Part shown: one piece after another, positions 56,463 to 64,000 of the stretch
Position numbering within the stretch: position 1 is the first letter of the stretch
Layout: each line of letters begins with the position of its first letter
Assembly (NCBI GenBank): GCA_000702245.1
Contig: JNKY01000019.1
Coordinates: 1-64,000 of the forward strand
DNA from: Lachnospiraceae bacterium C6A11
GTDB lineage: Bacteria > Bacillota > Clostridia > Lachnospirales > Lachnospiraceae
Direction of reading: 5' to 3'
Length of the DNA: 64,000 bases
The notes under the pieces: generated by a model
The model's input: the letters and a program-made list of their open reading frames with translations, nothing else
What the model was told of the DNA's origin: nothing
Database searches by the model: none
Made by a program: the position numbers and the translations under genes

Positions 56463-57236
56463 ATGGGAAATACAAAAGAACAAATCCATAATGATGCCCT
56501 GGGTAAAGCGCTGGTGGTGGATAATGTCGGCATGCGCTTCAATCTCAGTAAGGAAAAGGTCGACAGCCTGAAGGAGTATTTCATTAAGTTCGCGAAGAGA
56601 GAGCTGAAATACGATGAGTTCTGGGCGCTCAGGAATGTGAGCTTCTCACTGGAGAAGGGCGACAGGCTTGGAATACTCGGGCTGAACGGCGCGGGTAAGA
56701 GTACGCTCCTAAAGGTGGTTGCGGGAGTATTTAAGCCGACAGAGGGTACTGTGGAAAGAGAAGGTGTGCTTGCACCTCTGATAGAGCTTGGCGCGGGCTT
56801 CGATATGCAGTACACCGGGCGCGAGAATATCTACCTTTACGGTGCGGTGCTTGGCTACAGAAGAAAGTTCATCGACGAGAAGCTTGATGAGATTATCGAT
56901 TTTTCGGAATTGAGGGACTTTATCGATGTGCCGCTTAAGAATTATTCGTCAGGCATGAGGGCGAGGTTAGGCTTTTCGATTGCGACTATTGTCGAGCCGG
57001 ATATACTCATACTTGATGAGATACTGTCTGTAGGCGATGCAAAGTTCAGAAAGAAGAGCGAGAAGAGACTGATGAGCCTGATCGAGAAGGGTGTTACGGT
57101 GCTGTTTGTTTCGCACAATACGGATCAGGTGAGAAGGATATGCAATAAGGCTCTTATCCTGGAGAAGGGCACGGTAACGGCAATCGGTGATGTGAACGAG
57201 ATCGCTGATAAATACGACGAGCTGACGGCGAAATAG
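56463..57236 (+). CDS. ABC exporter ATPase (TagH/Wzt-like)
   Basis: A 257-residue ATPase. Walker A is GLNGAGKST, the signature is YSSGMRARLGF, and Walker B is ILILDEILSVGDAKF. The N-terminal VGMRFNLSKEKVDSLKEYFIKF is typical of Wzt/TagH proteins. There is no C-terminal carbohydrate-binding extension, so the export partner is probably recognised by the permease alone. It forms a pair with the TagG-like gene. Confidence 0.93.
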   Translation: MGNTKEQIHNDALGKALVVDNVGMRFNLSKEKVDSLKEYFIKFAKRELKYDEFWALRNVSFSLEKGDRLGILGLNGAGKSTLLKVVAGVFKPTEGTVEREGVLAPLIELGAGFDMQYTGRENIYLYGAVLGYRRKFIDEKLDEIIDFSELRDFIDVPLKNYSSGMRARLGFSIATIVEPDILILDEILSVGDAKFRKKSEKRLMSLIEKGVTVLFVSHNTDQVRRICNKALILEKGTVTAIGDVNEIADKYDELTAK

Positions 57237-57419
57237 CCGGGATAGCTGATATATATGATGAGCTTACGGTGAAGTGATCGAAGGAAAGCAGGAGTTTTAT
57301 AATATTTATTATATATTAAGAAAATAACAGCGCGATATATGATATATTCGATAGCTGGAAAAGATCGGCGGGCTGTATTTGCTGATTAATAGTTAAAAAA
57401 AGGTGGAAGAGGTTGAAAG

Positions 57420-58253
57420 ATGGATATTATTGAATTGATCAAGGTAGTGATTCTGGGAATTATCGAAGGAATAACCGAGTGGCTGCCGATAAGCAGTACC
57501 GGACATATGATCCTTGCGGATGAGTTTATCAAGCTGAAGGCGGCGCAGGAATTCAAGGATATGTTCTTCGTGGTAATACAGCTGGGCGCAATCCTTGCGG
57601 TCGTTGTAATATATTTCAAAAAGCTGTGGCCTTTCGGTATGAAGGATGGCAGAGTCATCGCCAAGAAGAATACATGGATCATGTGGTTTAAGATTATTGT
57701 CGCATGTATTCCGGCGTCTGTGCTGGGAATACTCCTTGATGACTGGCTGGATGAGAACCTTCATACACCGGTCGTTATTGCGATCATGCTTATAGTTTAC
57801 GGTATCTGGTTTATTGTTATTGAGAAGAGAAATAAGGGCAAAGAGTTCGAGGTGAACAGCATCGATGAGCTTTCGTATAAAAAGGCCTTCGGAATAGGTG
57901 CATTTCAGGTGCTGTCGCTTATACCGGGAACCTCAAGATCAGGTTCGACTATAATCGGTGGTCTTACCCTTGGTGTTGCCAGACCGGTTGTTGCAGAGTT
58001 CACATTCTTCCTCGGAATACCGATCATGTTCGGTGCAAGCTTTGTGAAGATAATGAAGTTCGGCTTTGATTTCACAAGCACAGAGCTTGTATGGCTGGCA
58101 GTCGGAATGGTTGTTGCGTTCCTTGTTTCGTTCCTTGTTATCAAGCTCCTGATGAGCTATATCAGAAAGCATGATTTCAAGGTATTCGGTTACTATAGAA
58201 TAGCACTGGGTATCATCGTACTTGCTTACTTCGGAATCAAGACACTGGTTTAG
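57420..58253 (+). CDS. uppP: Undecaprenyl-diphosphatase
   Basis: A 277-residue BacA/UppP membrane protein with about eight hydrophobic segments. It recycles the lipid carrier by removing a phosphate from undecaprenyl diphosphate, and gives bacitracin resistance when abundant. Motifs are [20 protein letters not shown] and [16 protein letters not shown], with the catalytic Glu and Arg/Ser residues present. Ribosome site AGGTGG. It lies after the polymer exporter pair, which uses the same carrier in other bacteria, but the 183-base gap suggests separate transcription. Confidence 0.96.
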   Translation: MDIIELIKVVILGIIEGITEWLPISSTGHMILADEFIKLKAAQEFKDMFFVVIQLGAILAVVVIYFKKLWPFGMKDGRVIAKKNTWIMWFKIIVACIPASVLGILLDDWLDENLHTPVVIAIMLIVYGIWFIVIEKRNKGKEFEVNSIDELSYKKAFGIGAFQVLSLIPGTSRSGSTIIGGLTLGVARPVVAEFTFFLGIPIMFGASFVKIMKFGFDFTSTELVWLAVGMVVAFLVSFLVIKLLMSYIRKHDFKVFGYYRIALGIIVLAYFGIKTLV

Positions 58254-58257
58254 GATT

Positions 58258-58298
58258 AAAGCTTTCTGCGTGAGGTTTTTTGCGCAGGAAGCTTTTTT
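58258..58298 (+). terminator. Terminator after uppP
   Basis: AAAGCTTTCTGCG pairs with CGCAGGAAGCTTT (one mismatch) and is followed by a T run. Confidence 0.85.
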
Positions 58299-58431
58299 CA
58301 TAAATGAAAATGATTTATGAAGACACCCTTATGTGTTATGATGAAGCTGTAAAATAAATACTGTAGTGATATGATTATTATGATGCAGTGACATTGATCT
58401 TATTTTAAATTTTAAAAATGGAGCGGTAGAT

Positions 58432-59292
58432 ATGTTGATACGATTAGATAAATATCTTGCCGACACCGGCTTCGGAACTAGAAGTACGGTTAAGCAGCTG
58501 ATAAAGAAAAATGCGGTAACGGTTGATGGAATAACAGTGAAGTCGCCGGATGCAAAGGTTGATACAGAGAATTCGGTTGTTACGGTTAATGGCAAAGCTG
58601 TAGAATATGAGACATTTGAATATTATATGCTGAATAAACCGGCGGGAATCATCTCCGCATCGACGGATGAGAGAGAGAAGACTGTGGTTGACATAATCTC
58701 AGAGAAGAAAAGGCGTGACCTTTTTCCTGTTGGAAGGCTGGACAGGGATACAGTGGGACTGCTTCTAATAACTAATGATGGAGGGCTGTCGCAGAAACTG
58801 CTTGCTCCGGGCAAACATGTTGAGAAGGTTTATCTTGTAAGAGTTACGGGAAAGCTTGACGAAGAGGATATCAGTGCTTTTGAAGAGGGTATGGATATCG
58901 GTGATGAGAAGCTGACCAAACCGGCGAAGCTTGAGATAAAACGCATCGGCATGTACAATACCGCAGCACAGCTCTTTGTTAAGAATGATGTATTAGATCC
59001 GGAGGCGAACACTGAGATCGGTGTAGATACGATTTTGAAGGATGATGGTAAAACAGCTTCTGTAACGGACATGGGAGCGAACCTGCAGACGATAACGGAA
59101 CTTGTGTCAGAAGCAGAGGTTACGCTTACAGAAGGCCGCTTCCACCAGATCAAAAGGATGTTCTCTGAAAGAGGACACGAGGTTGTTTATCTGAAACGAC
59201 TCCGTATGGGAAGTCTTCAGCTTGACGAAACGCTTAAGGAAGGCGGATACAGAAAACTGACAGAGGAAGAACTTAAAGCGCTCAAGGCTTAA
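58432..59292 (+). CDS. RsuA-type pseudouridine synthase
   Basis: A 286-residue enzyme that turns a uridine in 16S rRNA into pseudouridine. An S4 domain (IRLDKYLADTGFGTRSTVKQLIKK) is followed by the catalytic domain with Asp in GRLDRDTVGLLL and the later motif LTEGRFHQIKRMF. RsuA proteins have about 230-240 residues; here an insert of some 45 residues (VLDPEANTEIGVDTILKDDG and around) lies between the catalytic Asp region and the C-terminal motif. Ribosome site ATGGAGCGG. It probably modifies the same position as RsuA, but RluB/RluE-like roles are not excluded. Confidence 0.9.
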   Translation: MLIRLDKYLADTGFGTRSTVKQLIKKNAVTVDGITVKSPDAKVDTENSVVTVNGKAVEYETFEYYMLNKPAGIISASTDEREKTVVDIISEKKRRDLFPVGRLDRDTVGLLLITNDGGLSQKLLAPGKHVEKVYLVRVTGKLDEEDISAFEEGMDIGDEKLTKPAKLEIKRIGMYNTAAQLFVKNDVLDPEANTEIGVDTILKDDGKTASVTDMGANLQTITELVSEAEVTLTEGRFHQIKRMFSERGHEVVYLKRLRMGSLQLDETLKEGGYRKLTEEELKALKA

Positions 59293-59303
59293 AAAAAATC
59301 CCC

Positions 59304-59332
59304 TTGACTTACGTATACCCATATGCTAATAT
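59304..59332 (+). promoter_or_regulatory. Consensus-like promoter sequence upstream of rpmG
   Basis: TTGACT and TAATAT are 17 bases apart. The terminator at 59344 follows within 12 bases of the -10, so either this promoter starts an early-terminated RNA or it is attenuated before rpmG. Confidence 0.55.
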
Positions 59333-59343
59333 GATTCCTGCGT

Positions 59344-59364
59344 AAGCCTTCGGGGCTTTTTTTG
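59344..59364 (+). terminator. Terminator after the rsuA-like gene
   Basis: AAGCC and GGCTT form a short stem with a TTCGG-type loop, followed by seven T residues. Confidence 0.75.
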
Positions 59365-59484
59365 TTGTGCTACCAGCAAATATATAGCCCGGCATACGAA
59401 GTGGTGAAAATAAAGCATCCCCAACAATGCATTTCGCCCATTAGTTGTGCGTAACTAGTATATAGTCTGCCCGATACAGACGTG

Positions 59485-59514
59485 TTGAAAGAAGGGCGGA
59501 TATACCCGTATTAT
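59485..59514 (+). promoter_or_regulatory. Likely promoter of the rpmG-secE-nusG-rplKA operon
   Basis: TTGAAA and TATTAT are 18 bases apart, 111 bases before the rpmG start. The leader between them and the gene can form a stem-loop. Confidence 0.55.
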
Positions 59515-59625
59515 ACAGTTACATTTTGAAGTAAGAGTTGATCGACCGGGGACCCTGAGGGGTTCGGGCGGTACTGCACGAGGTTTCTTGTGCAGCAGTA
59601 TCAAAATAGTATGGAGGTATAGATC

Positions 59626-59775
59626 ATGCGTGTTAAGATTACATTGGCATGTACTGAATGCAAGCAGCGTAATTACAATATGACTAAGGAGAAGAAGAAC
59701 CATCCTGAGAGACTTGAGACAAAGAAGTATTGTAAGTTCTGCAAGGCGCACACAACTCATAAGGAAACAAAGTAA
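59626..59775 (+). CDS. rpmG: 50S ribosomal protein L33
   Basis: A 49-residue ribosomal protein of the large subunit. It reads [17 protein letters not shown] at the start and has two cysteine pairs (CTEC and CKFC), so it is the zinc-binding form. The ATG at 59626 has GGAGG eight bases upstream. It heads the secE-nusG-rplK-rplA operon, as in many Firmicutes. Confidence 0.96.
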   Translation: MRVKITLACTECKQRNYNMTKEKKNHPERLETKKYCKFCKAHTTHKETK

Positions 59776-59799
59776 TTTATTTACGGAACGGAGTTAAGA

Positions 59800-60006
59800 A
59801 TGGCAGATAAGAAAGAAAATACACCTGCACTTAAGAGAAGTTGGTTCCAGGAGCTCAAGGCCGAGTTCGGAAAGATCACATGGCCGACAAAGAAGAATCT
59901 CTTCAGACAGTCGGTAGCAGTTATAGTAGTAGCTGTGCTTTTAGGCGTTATGATCGTATTACTTGATTACCTTATCTCATTCGGTTTAGGGTATATACTT
60001 GTATAG
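59800..60006 (+). CDS. secE: Preprotein translocase subunit SecE
   Basis: A 68-residue membrane protein of the SecYEG channel. The amphipathic FQELKAEFGKITWPTKKNL is the family signature, followed by one membrane segment (VAVIVVAVLLGVMIVLLDYL). It lies 24 bases after rpmG and 11 before nusG. Confidence 0.95.
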   Translation: MADKKENTPALKRSWFQELKAEFGKITWPTKKNLFRQSVAVIVVAVLLGVMIVLLDYLISFGLGYILV

Positions 60007-60017
60007 GCGGTGAGAAT

Positions 60018-60614
60018 ATGGCAGATATAAACAACGAAGAAACAGTTGAAGTACCTGTTAGGACATCGACCAGTTTTAAGCAGGTTGAGGATACTGAGCC
60101 TCACTGGTACGTAGTACATACATATTCTGGTTATGAGAACAAGGTTAAGGCCGATATCGAGAAGACCATTGAGAACAGAAAACTTCAGGGACAGATGCTT
60201 GAGGTTATGGTTCCTCTTCAGGATGTCGTTGAGACCAAGTCTAACGGCGAGAAGAAGACTGTTTCAAAGAAGCTTTTCCCGGGTTACGTACTCGTTCACA
60301 TGATCAAGAATGACGTTACATGGTACGTTGTTCGAAATACAAGAGGTGTTACCGGTTTTGTAGGACCGGGATCAGAACCTGTTCCACTTACGGAAGCAGA
60401 GATGAGGAAGCTTGGTGTTAAGACACCGGATGAGGTATTTGATATTGATGTTGAGGTCGGAGATCTCATCAAGGTTGTATCAGGTGCCTGGGAAGGAACA
60501 GAAGGAAACATCAAGAGCATCAATGCCGGTAAGCAGACAGTCACAATTGATGTGGACATCTTCGGCAGAACAACATCTGTCGAGATCAGTCTGGGTGATA
60601 TTGAGAAATTGTAA
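60018..60614 (+). CDS. nusG: Transcription termination/antitermination factor NusG
   Basis: A 198-residue factor that binds RNA polymerase and couples transcription with translation. The NGN domain (about 30-130) has WYVVHTYSGYENKVK and LFPGYVLVHM; the KOW domain (about 145-198) has VVSGAWEGTEGNIKSIN. A short acidic N-terminal extension precedes the NGN domain. Ribosome site GGCGGTGAG. Confidence 0.96.
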   Translation: MADINNEETVEVPVRTSTSFKQVEDTEPHWYVVHTYSGYENKVKADIEKTIENRKLQGQMLEVMVPLQDVVETKSNGEKKTVSKKLFPGYVLVHMIKNDVTWYVVRNTRGVTGFVGPGSEPVPLTEAEMRKLGVKTPDEVFDIDVEVGDLIKVVSGAWEGTEGNIKSINAGKQTVTIDVDIFGRTTSVEISLGDIEKL

Positions 60615-60696
60615 AATAGCCTGAAAAAAGGCATAAAATGTGGAAGGGATGCCGAAAGGGTATTCCGCTAATACCACTTATAGGAGGTACGCTAAA

Positions 60697-61122
60697 ATGG
60701 CGAAGAAAGTAACAGGATACATTAAATTACAGATACCTGCAGGCAAGGCAACTCCGGCACCACCTGTCGGACCAGCACTTGGTCAGCACGGTGTAAACAT
60801 CGTACAGTTCACAAAGGAATTCAATGCGAAGACAGCTGATATGGGAGATACAATCATCCCTGTAGTTATCACAGTTTATGCTGATAGAAGCTTCAGCTTC
60901 ATCACAAAGACTCCACCAGCTGCCGTTCTTCTTAAGCAGGCTTGCAACCTCAAGTCAGGTTCAGGAAAGCCTAACAAGGATAAGGTTGCTAAGATCTCTA
61001 AGGATAAGATCAGAGAGATCGCTGAGAAGAAGATGCCAGATCTGAACGCCGGTTCTATCGAGGCTGCTATGAGCATGATCGCCGGAACAGCACGTTCAAT
61101 GGGTATCGTTGTAGAAGATTAA
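60697..61122 (+). CDS. rplK: 50S ribosomal protein L11
   Basis: A 141-residue ribosomal protein of the GTPase-associated centre. It shows [20 protein letters not shown] and the C-terminal RNA-binding domain ending [12 protein letters not shown]. The ATG at 60697 follows TAGGAGGT; an upstream in-frame ATG at 60640 is not used by the family. Confidence 0.97.
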   Translation: MAKKVTGYIKLQIPAGKATPAPPVGPALGQHGVNIVQFTKEFNAKTADMGDTIIPVVITVYADRSFSFITKTPPAAVLLKQACNLKSGSGKPNKDKVAKISKDKIREIAEKKMPDLNAGSIEAAMSMIAGTARSMGIVVED

Positions 61123-61183
61123 TCGCAAAATAAATTAGAGTGGAAGAGAGTTATCTCTCGATAAAACCACAGGAGGATTCGTA

Positions 61184-61882
61184 ATGAAAAAAGGTAAAAG
61201 ATATCAGGAAGCTGTAAAGCTTGTAGAGAAGACAAAATTATATGATCTTGATGAGGCAGTTGCTATTCTCAAGAAGTCAGCAAACGCTAAGTTCGATGAG
61301 ACAATCGAGGCTCACGTAAGACTCGGTGTTGATGGACGTCATGCAGATCAGCAGGTACGTGGTGCCGTTGTTCTCCCTCACGGAACAGGTAAGACTGTTA
61401 AGGTTCTCGTTTTCGCTAAGGGTGATAACATTGATAAGGCACTTGCTGCAGGCGCTGATTACGCAGGTGGCGACGAGCTCGTTCCAAAGATCCAGAACGA
61501 AGGATGGCTTGATTTCGACGTTGTTATCGCAACACCTGACATGATGGGCGTTGTTGGACGTCTTGGTCGTGTTCTTGGTCCTAAGGGACTTATGCCAAAT
61601 CCAAAGGCCGGTACAGTTACAATGGACGTTGTAAAGGCTATCGAGGATGTTAAGGCAGGTAAGATCGAGTACAGACTTGACAAGGCAAACATCATCCACG
61701 TTCCAGTTGGAAAGGCTTCTTTCTCAGAGGCTGATATTGCTGATAACTTCAGCGCACTTATGGGCGCACTTATCAAGGCTAAGCCATCAGCTGCTAAGGG
61801 TCAGTATCTTAAGAGTGTAACAATCACTTCTACAATGGGCCCTGGAATCAAGCTTAATCCGATTAAGTTCAGCGATAAATAA
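61184..61882 (+). CDS. rplA: 50S ribosomal protein L1
   Basis: A 232-residue ribosomal protein of the L1 stalk that in many bacteria also represses its own operon. Motifs include [33 protein letters not shown] and SSTMGPG-like [12 protein letters not shown] at the end. Ribosome site AGGAGG. The usual next genes, rplJ and rplL, do not follow; a terminator does. Confidence 0.97.
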   Translation: MKKGKRYQEAVKLVEKTKLYDLDEAVAILKKSANAKFDETIEAHVRLGVDGRHADQQVRGAVVLPHGTGKTVKVLVFAKGDNIDKALAAGADYAGGDELVPKIQNEGWLDFDVVIATPDMMGVVGRLGRVLGPKGLMPNPKAGTVTMDVVKAIEDVKAGKIEYRLDKANIIHVPVGKASFSEADIADNFSALMGALIKAKPSAAKGQYLKSVTITSTMGPGIKLNPIKFSDK

Positions 61883-61908
61883 TAGCTTGTAACAGATATA
61901 TAATTAAT

Positions 61909-61955
61909 AAAAGATCTCATTTTTCGCACAGCGGGAAGTGAGGTCTTTTATTTTC
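61909..61955 (+). terminator. Terminator after rplA
   Basis: AAAAGATCTCA pairs with TGAGGTCTTTT (one T-G-type mismatch), followed by TATTTTC. It closes the ribosomal operon after rplA. Confidence 0.8.
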
Positions 61956-61964
61956 ATTTTTTTA

Positions 61965-61993
61965 TTGATTTTACTCTTGTATTTTAGTACAAT
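61965..61993 (+). promoter_or_regulatory. Promoter of the second carrier-protein operon
   Basis: TTGATT and TACAAT are 17 bases apart, 60 bases before the carrier protein start, so this unit is transcribed apart from rplKA. Confidence 0.6.
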
Positions 61994-62053
61994 ATTACTA
62001 TCAAAAATTGTATATTATAGCTAAAAAATTATATATGGAAGGGGAGCGAATAA

Positions 62054-62308
62054 ATGGAAAAAGAACAGATCGAGAAGGAACTTAAAGAACTTATAGGCGA
62101 AGTAATGCCGGAGATCGAAGATGTTGATTTTAATGCGGATATCGAGCAGGAATATGGGGTTAACTCGATATCGATCATAAAGCTCATCGTTGCAGCAGAG
62201 AATAAGTTTGGAGTAGAGTTTACAGATTACGAGCTGGCTTTGGATAACTATTCTACATTCCGTAATTTTGCAGATCTGCTCAGCAAGAAGATGGACGATC
62301 TTGACTAA
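62054..62308 (+). CDS. Acyl/peptidyl carrier protein
   Basis: An 84-residue carrier protein. The pantetheine site is probably Ser38 in EYGVNSISIIKL. The sequence is closer to secondary-metabolism-type carriers than to the fatty-acid AcpP (which has DSLDTVEL-like wording). It is 20 bases upstream of an unrecognised gene and 1.1 kb upstream of an Sfp-type transferase that could activate it. Ribosome site GGAAGGGGAG. Confidence 0.9.
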   Translation: MEKEQIEKELKELIGEVMPEIEDVDFNADIEQEYGVNSISIIKLIVAAENKFGVEFTDYELALDNYSTFRNFADLLSKKMDDLD

Positions 62309-62328
62309 TTAGGAGGAGGCATAAGACT

Positions 62329-63390
62329 ATGGCAAATATCAAAAAACTACCGGTTACTTACCCTATGATCACCTCGTGGCAGTGGCATGCTACACTTTTC
62401 TCAATCCTTTCGGATGATGATAATGCTAAGAAGTGGATATTCAGTAACTATATCCAGCTGAGATGCTACAATATTCAGGAGATATTTACGGGTGATGATA
62501 TGCTCCTTGCAGACATTATGCCTGGAAGCAGTTCTCTTAAGGAATGTCCTTATCTCATTACATCGATCATGACAAAGCAGCAGATTGAGAGCTATACAGG
62601 AAATATCATTGATTTCATCATTAAGACCATCGATCTTGATGGATATGTATATGGTGTATTTGATGAGGCAAGGATTCTCAGTGATTACGATGTTGATTAC
62701 AAGTTCCCTCATGAGCTTTTCATCTATGGTTACAATATGGATGAGGAAGTTTTCTATGTAGGCGACTTCACATTCAAGGATCATTATTCATATAATACTG
62801 TTTCTTTCGCGGATATCGAGAAGGGCTACAGTGTTATTACAGCAGGCGATGATCACATGTTCAAGGATGATTACAAGGGAACAAGAGGTCTCTATGTTAT
62901 TTTCAAGAACAGTGATACACCTTACTATGATGTTGATCTTTCTTACATCAGAGATACACTTCGCGAGTATCTTAATTCCGTAGATACAAAGAATCATTTC
63001 AGGATGATGAGAAACAGATTCACAGATACAACCTTCGGAATCAATGTTTATGACCGCGTACTTGCAAGAATAAACGAGCAGACCTCAAAGGATGAGCCTG
63101 ATTTCGATATCAGAGCGCTTCATCTGATGTACGATCATAAGGTGCTTATGTTTGAAAGAATCAAATACCTTATGGCAAATGGCTATCTCGATTACAATGA
63201 AGACCTTATTAAGTCATATTCTGTAGTAGTTAAGAATATGCTTGCAGCACGTAACCTCCTCATCAAGATTTCTATCAATGGAAATGTTGCTGAGGCACAG
63301 AAGTTCAAATCTTACTTTGCAATAGCTAAGGAGAAGGAGCTTGGCGTTCTTCTTGAGGTGCTTGCAGAGCTTGACAGAAAACTCAGCTAA
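62329..63390 (+). CDS. Uncharacterised 353-aa protein in a carrier-protein operon
   Basis: I cannot name this protein. It is cytosolic, with no signal peptide or membrane segment, and rich in Tyr, Asp and Phe. It begins with TYPMITSWQWHATLFSIL, continues with WIFSNYIQLRCYN, and has FPHELFIYGYNMDEEVFYVGDF in the middle, then a helical C-terminal half. The general look (a start like a papain-type or BtrH-like fold, followed by GY..DE.V.Y.GD) recalls proteins often found near NRPS or carrier-protein genes, but this is from memory and not firm. Its place between a carrier protein and an Sfp-type transferase suggests it acts on a carrier-bound group. AGGAGGAGG lies before the ATG. Confidence 0.75.
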   Translation: MANIKKLPVTYPMITSWQWHATLFSILSDDDNAKKWIFSNYIQLRCYNIQEIFTGDDMLLADIMPGSSSLKECPYLITSIMTKQQIESYTGNIIDFIIKTIDLDGYVYGVFDEARILSDYDVDYKFPHELFIYGYNMDEEVFYVGDFTFKDHYSYNTVSFADIEKGYSVITAGDDHMFKDDYKGTRGLYVIFKNSDTPYYDVDLSYIRDTLREYLNSVDTKNHFRMMRNRFTDTTFGINVYDRVLARINEQTSKDEPDFDIRALHLMYDHKVLMFERIKYLMANGYLDYNEDLIKSYSVVVKNMLAARNLLIKISINGNVAEAQKFKSYFAIAKEKELGVLLEVLAELDRKLS

Positions 63391-63410
63391 ATACAAATAA
63401 TATATGATTG

Positions 63411-63433
63411 CAGACCGGGAGCTTCTCGGTCTG
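63411..63433 (+). terminator. Hairpin between the 353-aa protein and the transferase gene
   Basis: CAGACCGGGA pairs with TCTCGGTCTG (one G-T type mismatch) over a short loop. There is no T tract, so it is probably a processing or attenuating hairpin inside the operon. Confidence 0.4.
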
Positions 63434-63438
63434 TAGTC

Positions 63439-64000
63439 ATGTTAAGATACAAAATGAACACAGGAATATACATATACAGAATTGAAAAAGAATACATTGA
63501 GGCTCATCTTGATGAGTTGATCGCGGCACTTCCGGAGTGGCGGAGGAAGAAGGCTGAGAAGCTTCGGAGGACCGAGAGTAAGGTGGTTTCTGTTGCGGCA
63601 GGAAGCCTGCTTTATCATGTCCTTGATAAGGAATACGGTATTTCCGCTGAGGGGCTGGATATAAAGGAAGGGCCAAGCGGCAAGCCTGAGTCGGACAAGG
63701 TGTTCTTCAATATCTCGCATTCAGGCGAATACATCGCTCTGGCTGTATCTGATAAGAAGATCGGTATTGATATAGAATACAAGGATGACCGCGGAGGACG
63801 TGTTGCAAAGCGCTTCTTCACGGAGGAAGAGACACGTTTTATTCAAGGCAATAGCGAAAACGGCGTAGAAGAAAGTGATGGCAACGATGAACAGAAAGAT
63901 AGAGATGGTTCTATATATAGTGAGCAGGATATTATAAAGTGGTCTGACATAGAGGTACAGAAGAGATTCAGGAAGATATGGACCATGAAGGAGAGCGCTA
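63439..64000 (+). CDS. Sfp-type 4'-phosphopantetheinyl transferase, partial
   Basis: An open frame to the window end codes for an Sfp/AcpT-type enzyme that adds the phosphopantetheine arm to carrier proteins. Motifs in order: GPSGKPESDKVFFNISHSG, KKIGIDIEY (Mg-binding Asp and Glu), FFTEEE, and WTMKESA at the very end. Between FFTEEE and WTMKES an acidic insert of about 40 residues (NGVEESDGNDEQKDRDGS) is unusual. The start may be ATG 63439 or ATG 63454; neither has a strong ribosome site. It probably serves the carrier at 62054 and perhaps the one at 53155. Confidence 0.88.
   Translation, partial: MLRYKMNTGIYIYRIEKEYIEAHLDELIAALPEWRRKKAEKLRRTESKVVSVAAGSLLYHVLDKEYGISAEGLDIKEGPSGKPESDKVFFNISHSGEYIALAVSDKKIGIDIEYKDDRGGRVAKRFFTEEETRFIQGNSENGVEESDGNDEQKDRDGSIYSEQDIIKWSDIEVQKRFRKIWTMKESA

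Larger units (their letters stand above)
59293..59625. other. Region between rsuA-like gene and rpmG
   Basis: It holds a terminator (59344) with a consensus promoter just before it (59304-59332), a second promoter (59485-59514), and a leader with an inverted repeat around TACTGCAC/GTGCAGCAGTA (about 59570-59600). No coding frame is supported. Confidence 0.6.

Noticed and set aside
59570-59625. tRNA or riboswitch in the rpmG leader
   Set aside because: The stem TACTGCAC/GTGCAG is isolated; no cloverleaf, T-loop or known riboswitch core is visible.

Overview
The window looks like a chromosomal segment of a fibre-degrading Clostridia member, most likely family Lachnospiraceae. Supporting signs are AT-leaning Gram-positive codon use, strong AGGAGG ribosome sites, lipoprotein signal peptides, a YesM/YesN/YesL/LplB/YtcP/LipO sugar system without its own ATPase, a DnaD-DnaI pair, and cytosolic glycosidases beside one exported endoglucanase. 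The genus cannot be fixed from the sequence alone.

Left part (1-8025): the start of an IS3-type element sits inside a broken aspartoacylase-like gene. It is followed by a PAS-GGDEF protein, an unrecognised 1162-residue protein, a two-S1-domain RNA-binding protein and an orphan lipoprotein.

Signalling block (8296-19711): an HPt protein, a decayed amino-acid-permease/receiver pseudogene, two hybrid histidine kinases, a very large PAS-PAS-GGDEF-REC-GGDEF*-EAL-PAS protein, and a sugar-type binding lipoprotein overlapping the second kinase. Together these suggest a phosphorelay feeding into c-di-GMP turnover. One sensory module recurs at least five times in this block and in the diguanylate cyclase at 1268.

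Glycan block (20069-42098): GH43, exported GH5, GH29 fucosidase, GH31 alpha-xylosidase, GH42 beta-galactosidase, YesM-type kinase, a membrane-anchored multi-module protein, two permeases, a binding lipoprotein, a DUF624 protein, a YesN-type regulator and an acetyl-esterase-like hydrolase. The set of activities fits decorated xyloglucan (glucan backbone; xylose, galactose, fucose and acetyl side groups). The anchored protein carries modules also found at the C-terminus of the GH5 enzyme, so it is a candidate surface glycan-binding protein.

Housekeeping block (42467-50165): Ldh2-family dehydrogenase, MurC, DnaD, DnaI, a long PRPP synthetase and a branched-chain aminotransferase.

Carrier-protein block (50235-57236): an anchored alpha/beta hydrolase, 46-bp tandem repeats, then a stand-alone condensation-type enzyme, carrier protein and AMP-ligase, a TetR regulator and a TagGH-like exporter. 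This resembles a small discrete NRPS-like or acyl-transfer pathway.

Right end (57420-64000): UppP, RsuA-type pseudouridine synthase, rpmG-secE-nusG-rplK-rplA ending at a terminator, then a second carrier protein, an unrecognised 353-residue protein and an Sfp-type phosphopantetheinyl transferase cut by the window end. No tRNA, rRNA or CRISPR array was seen.
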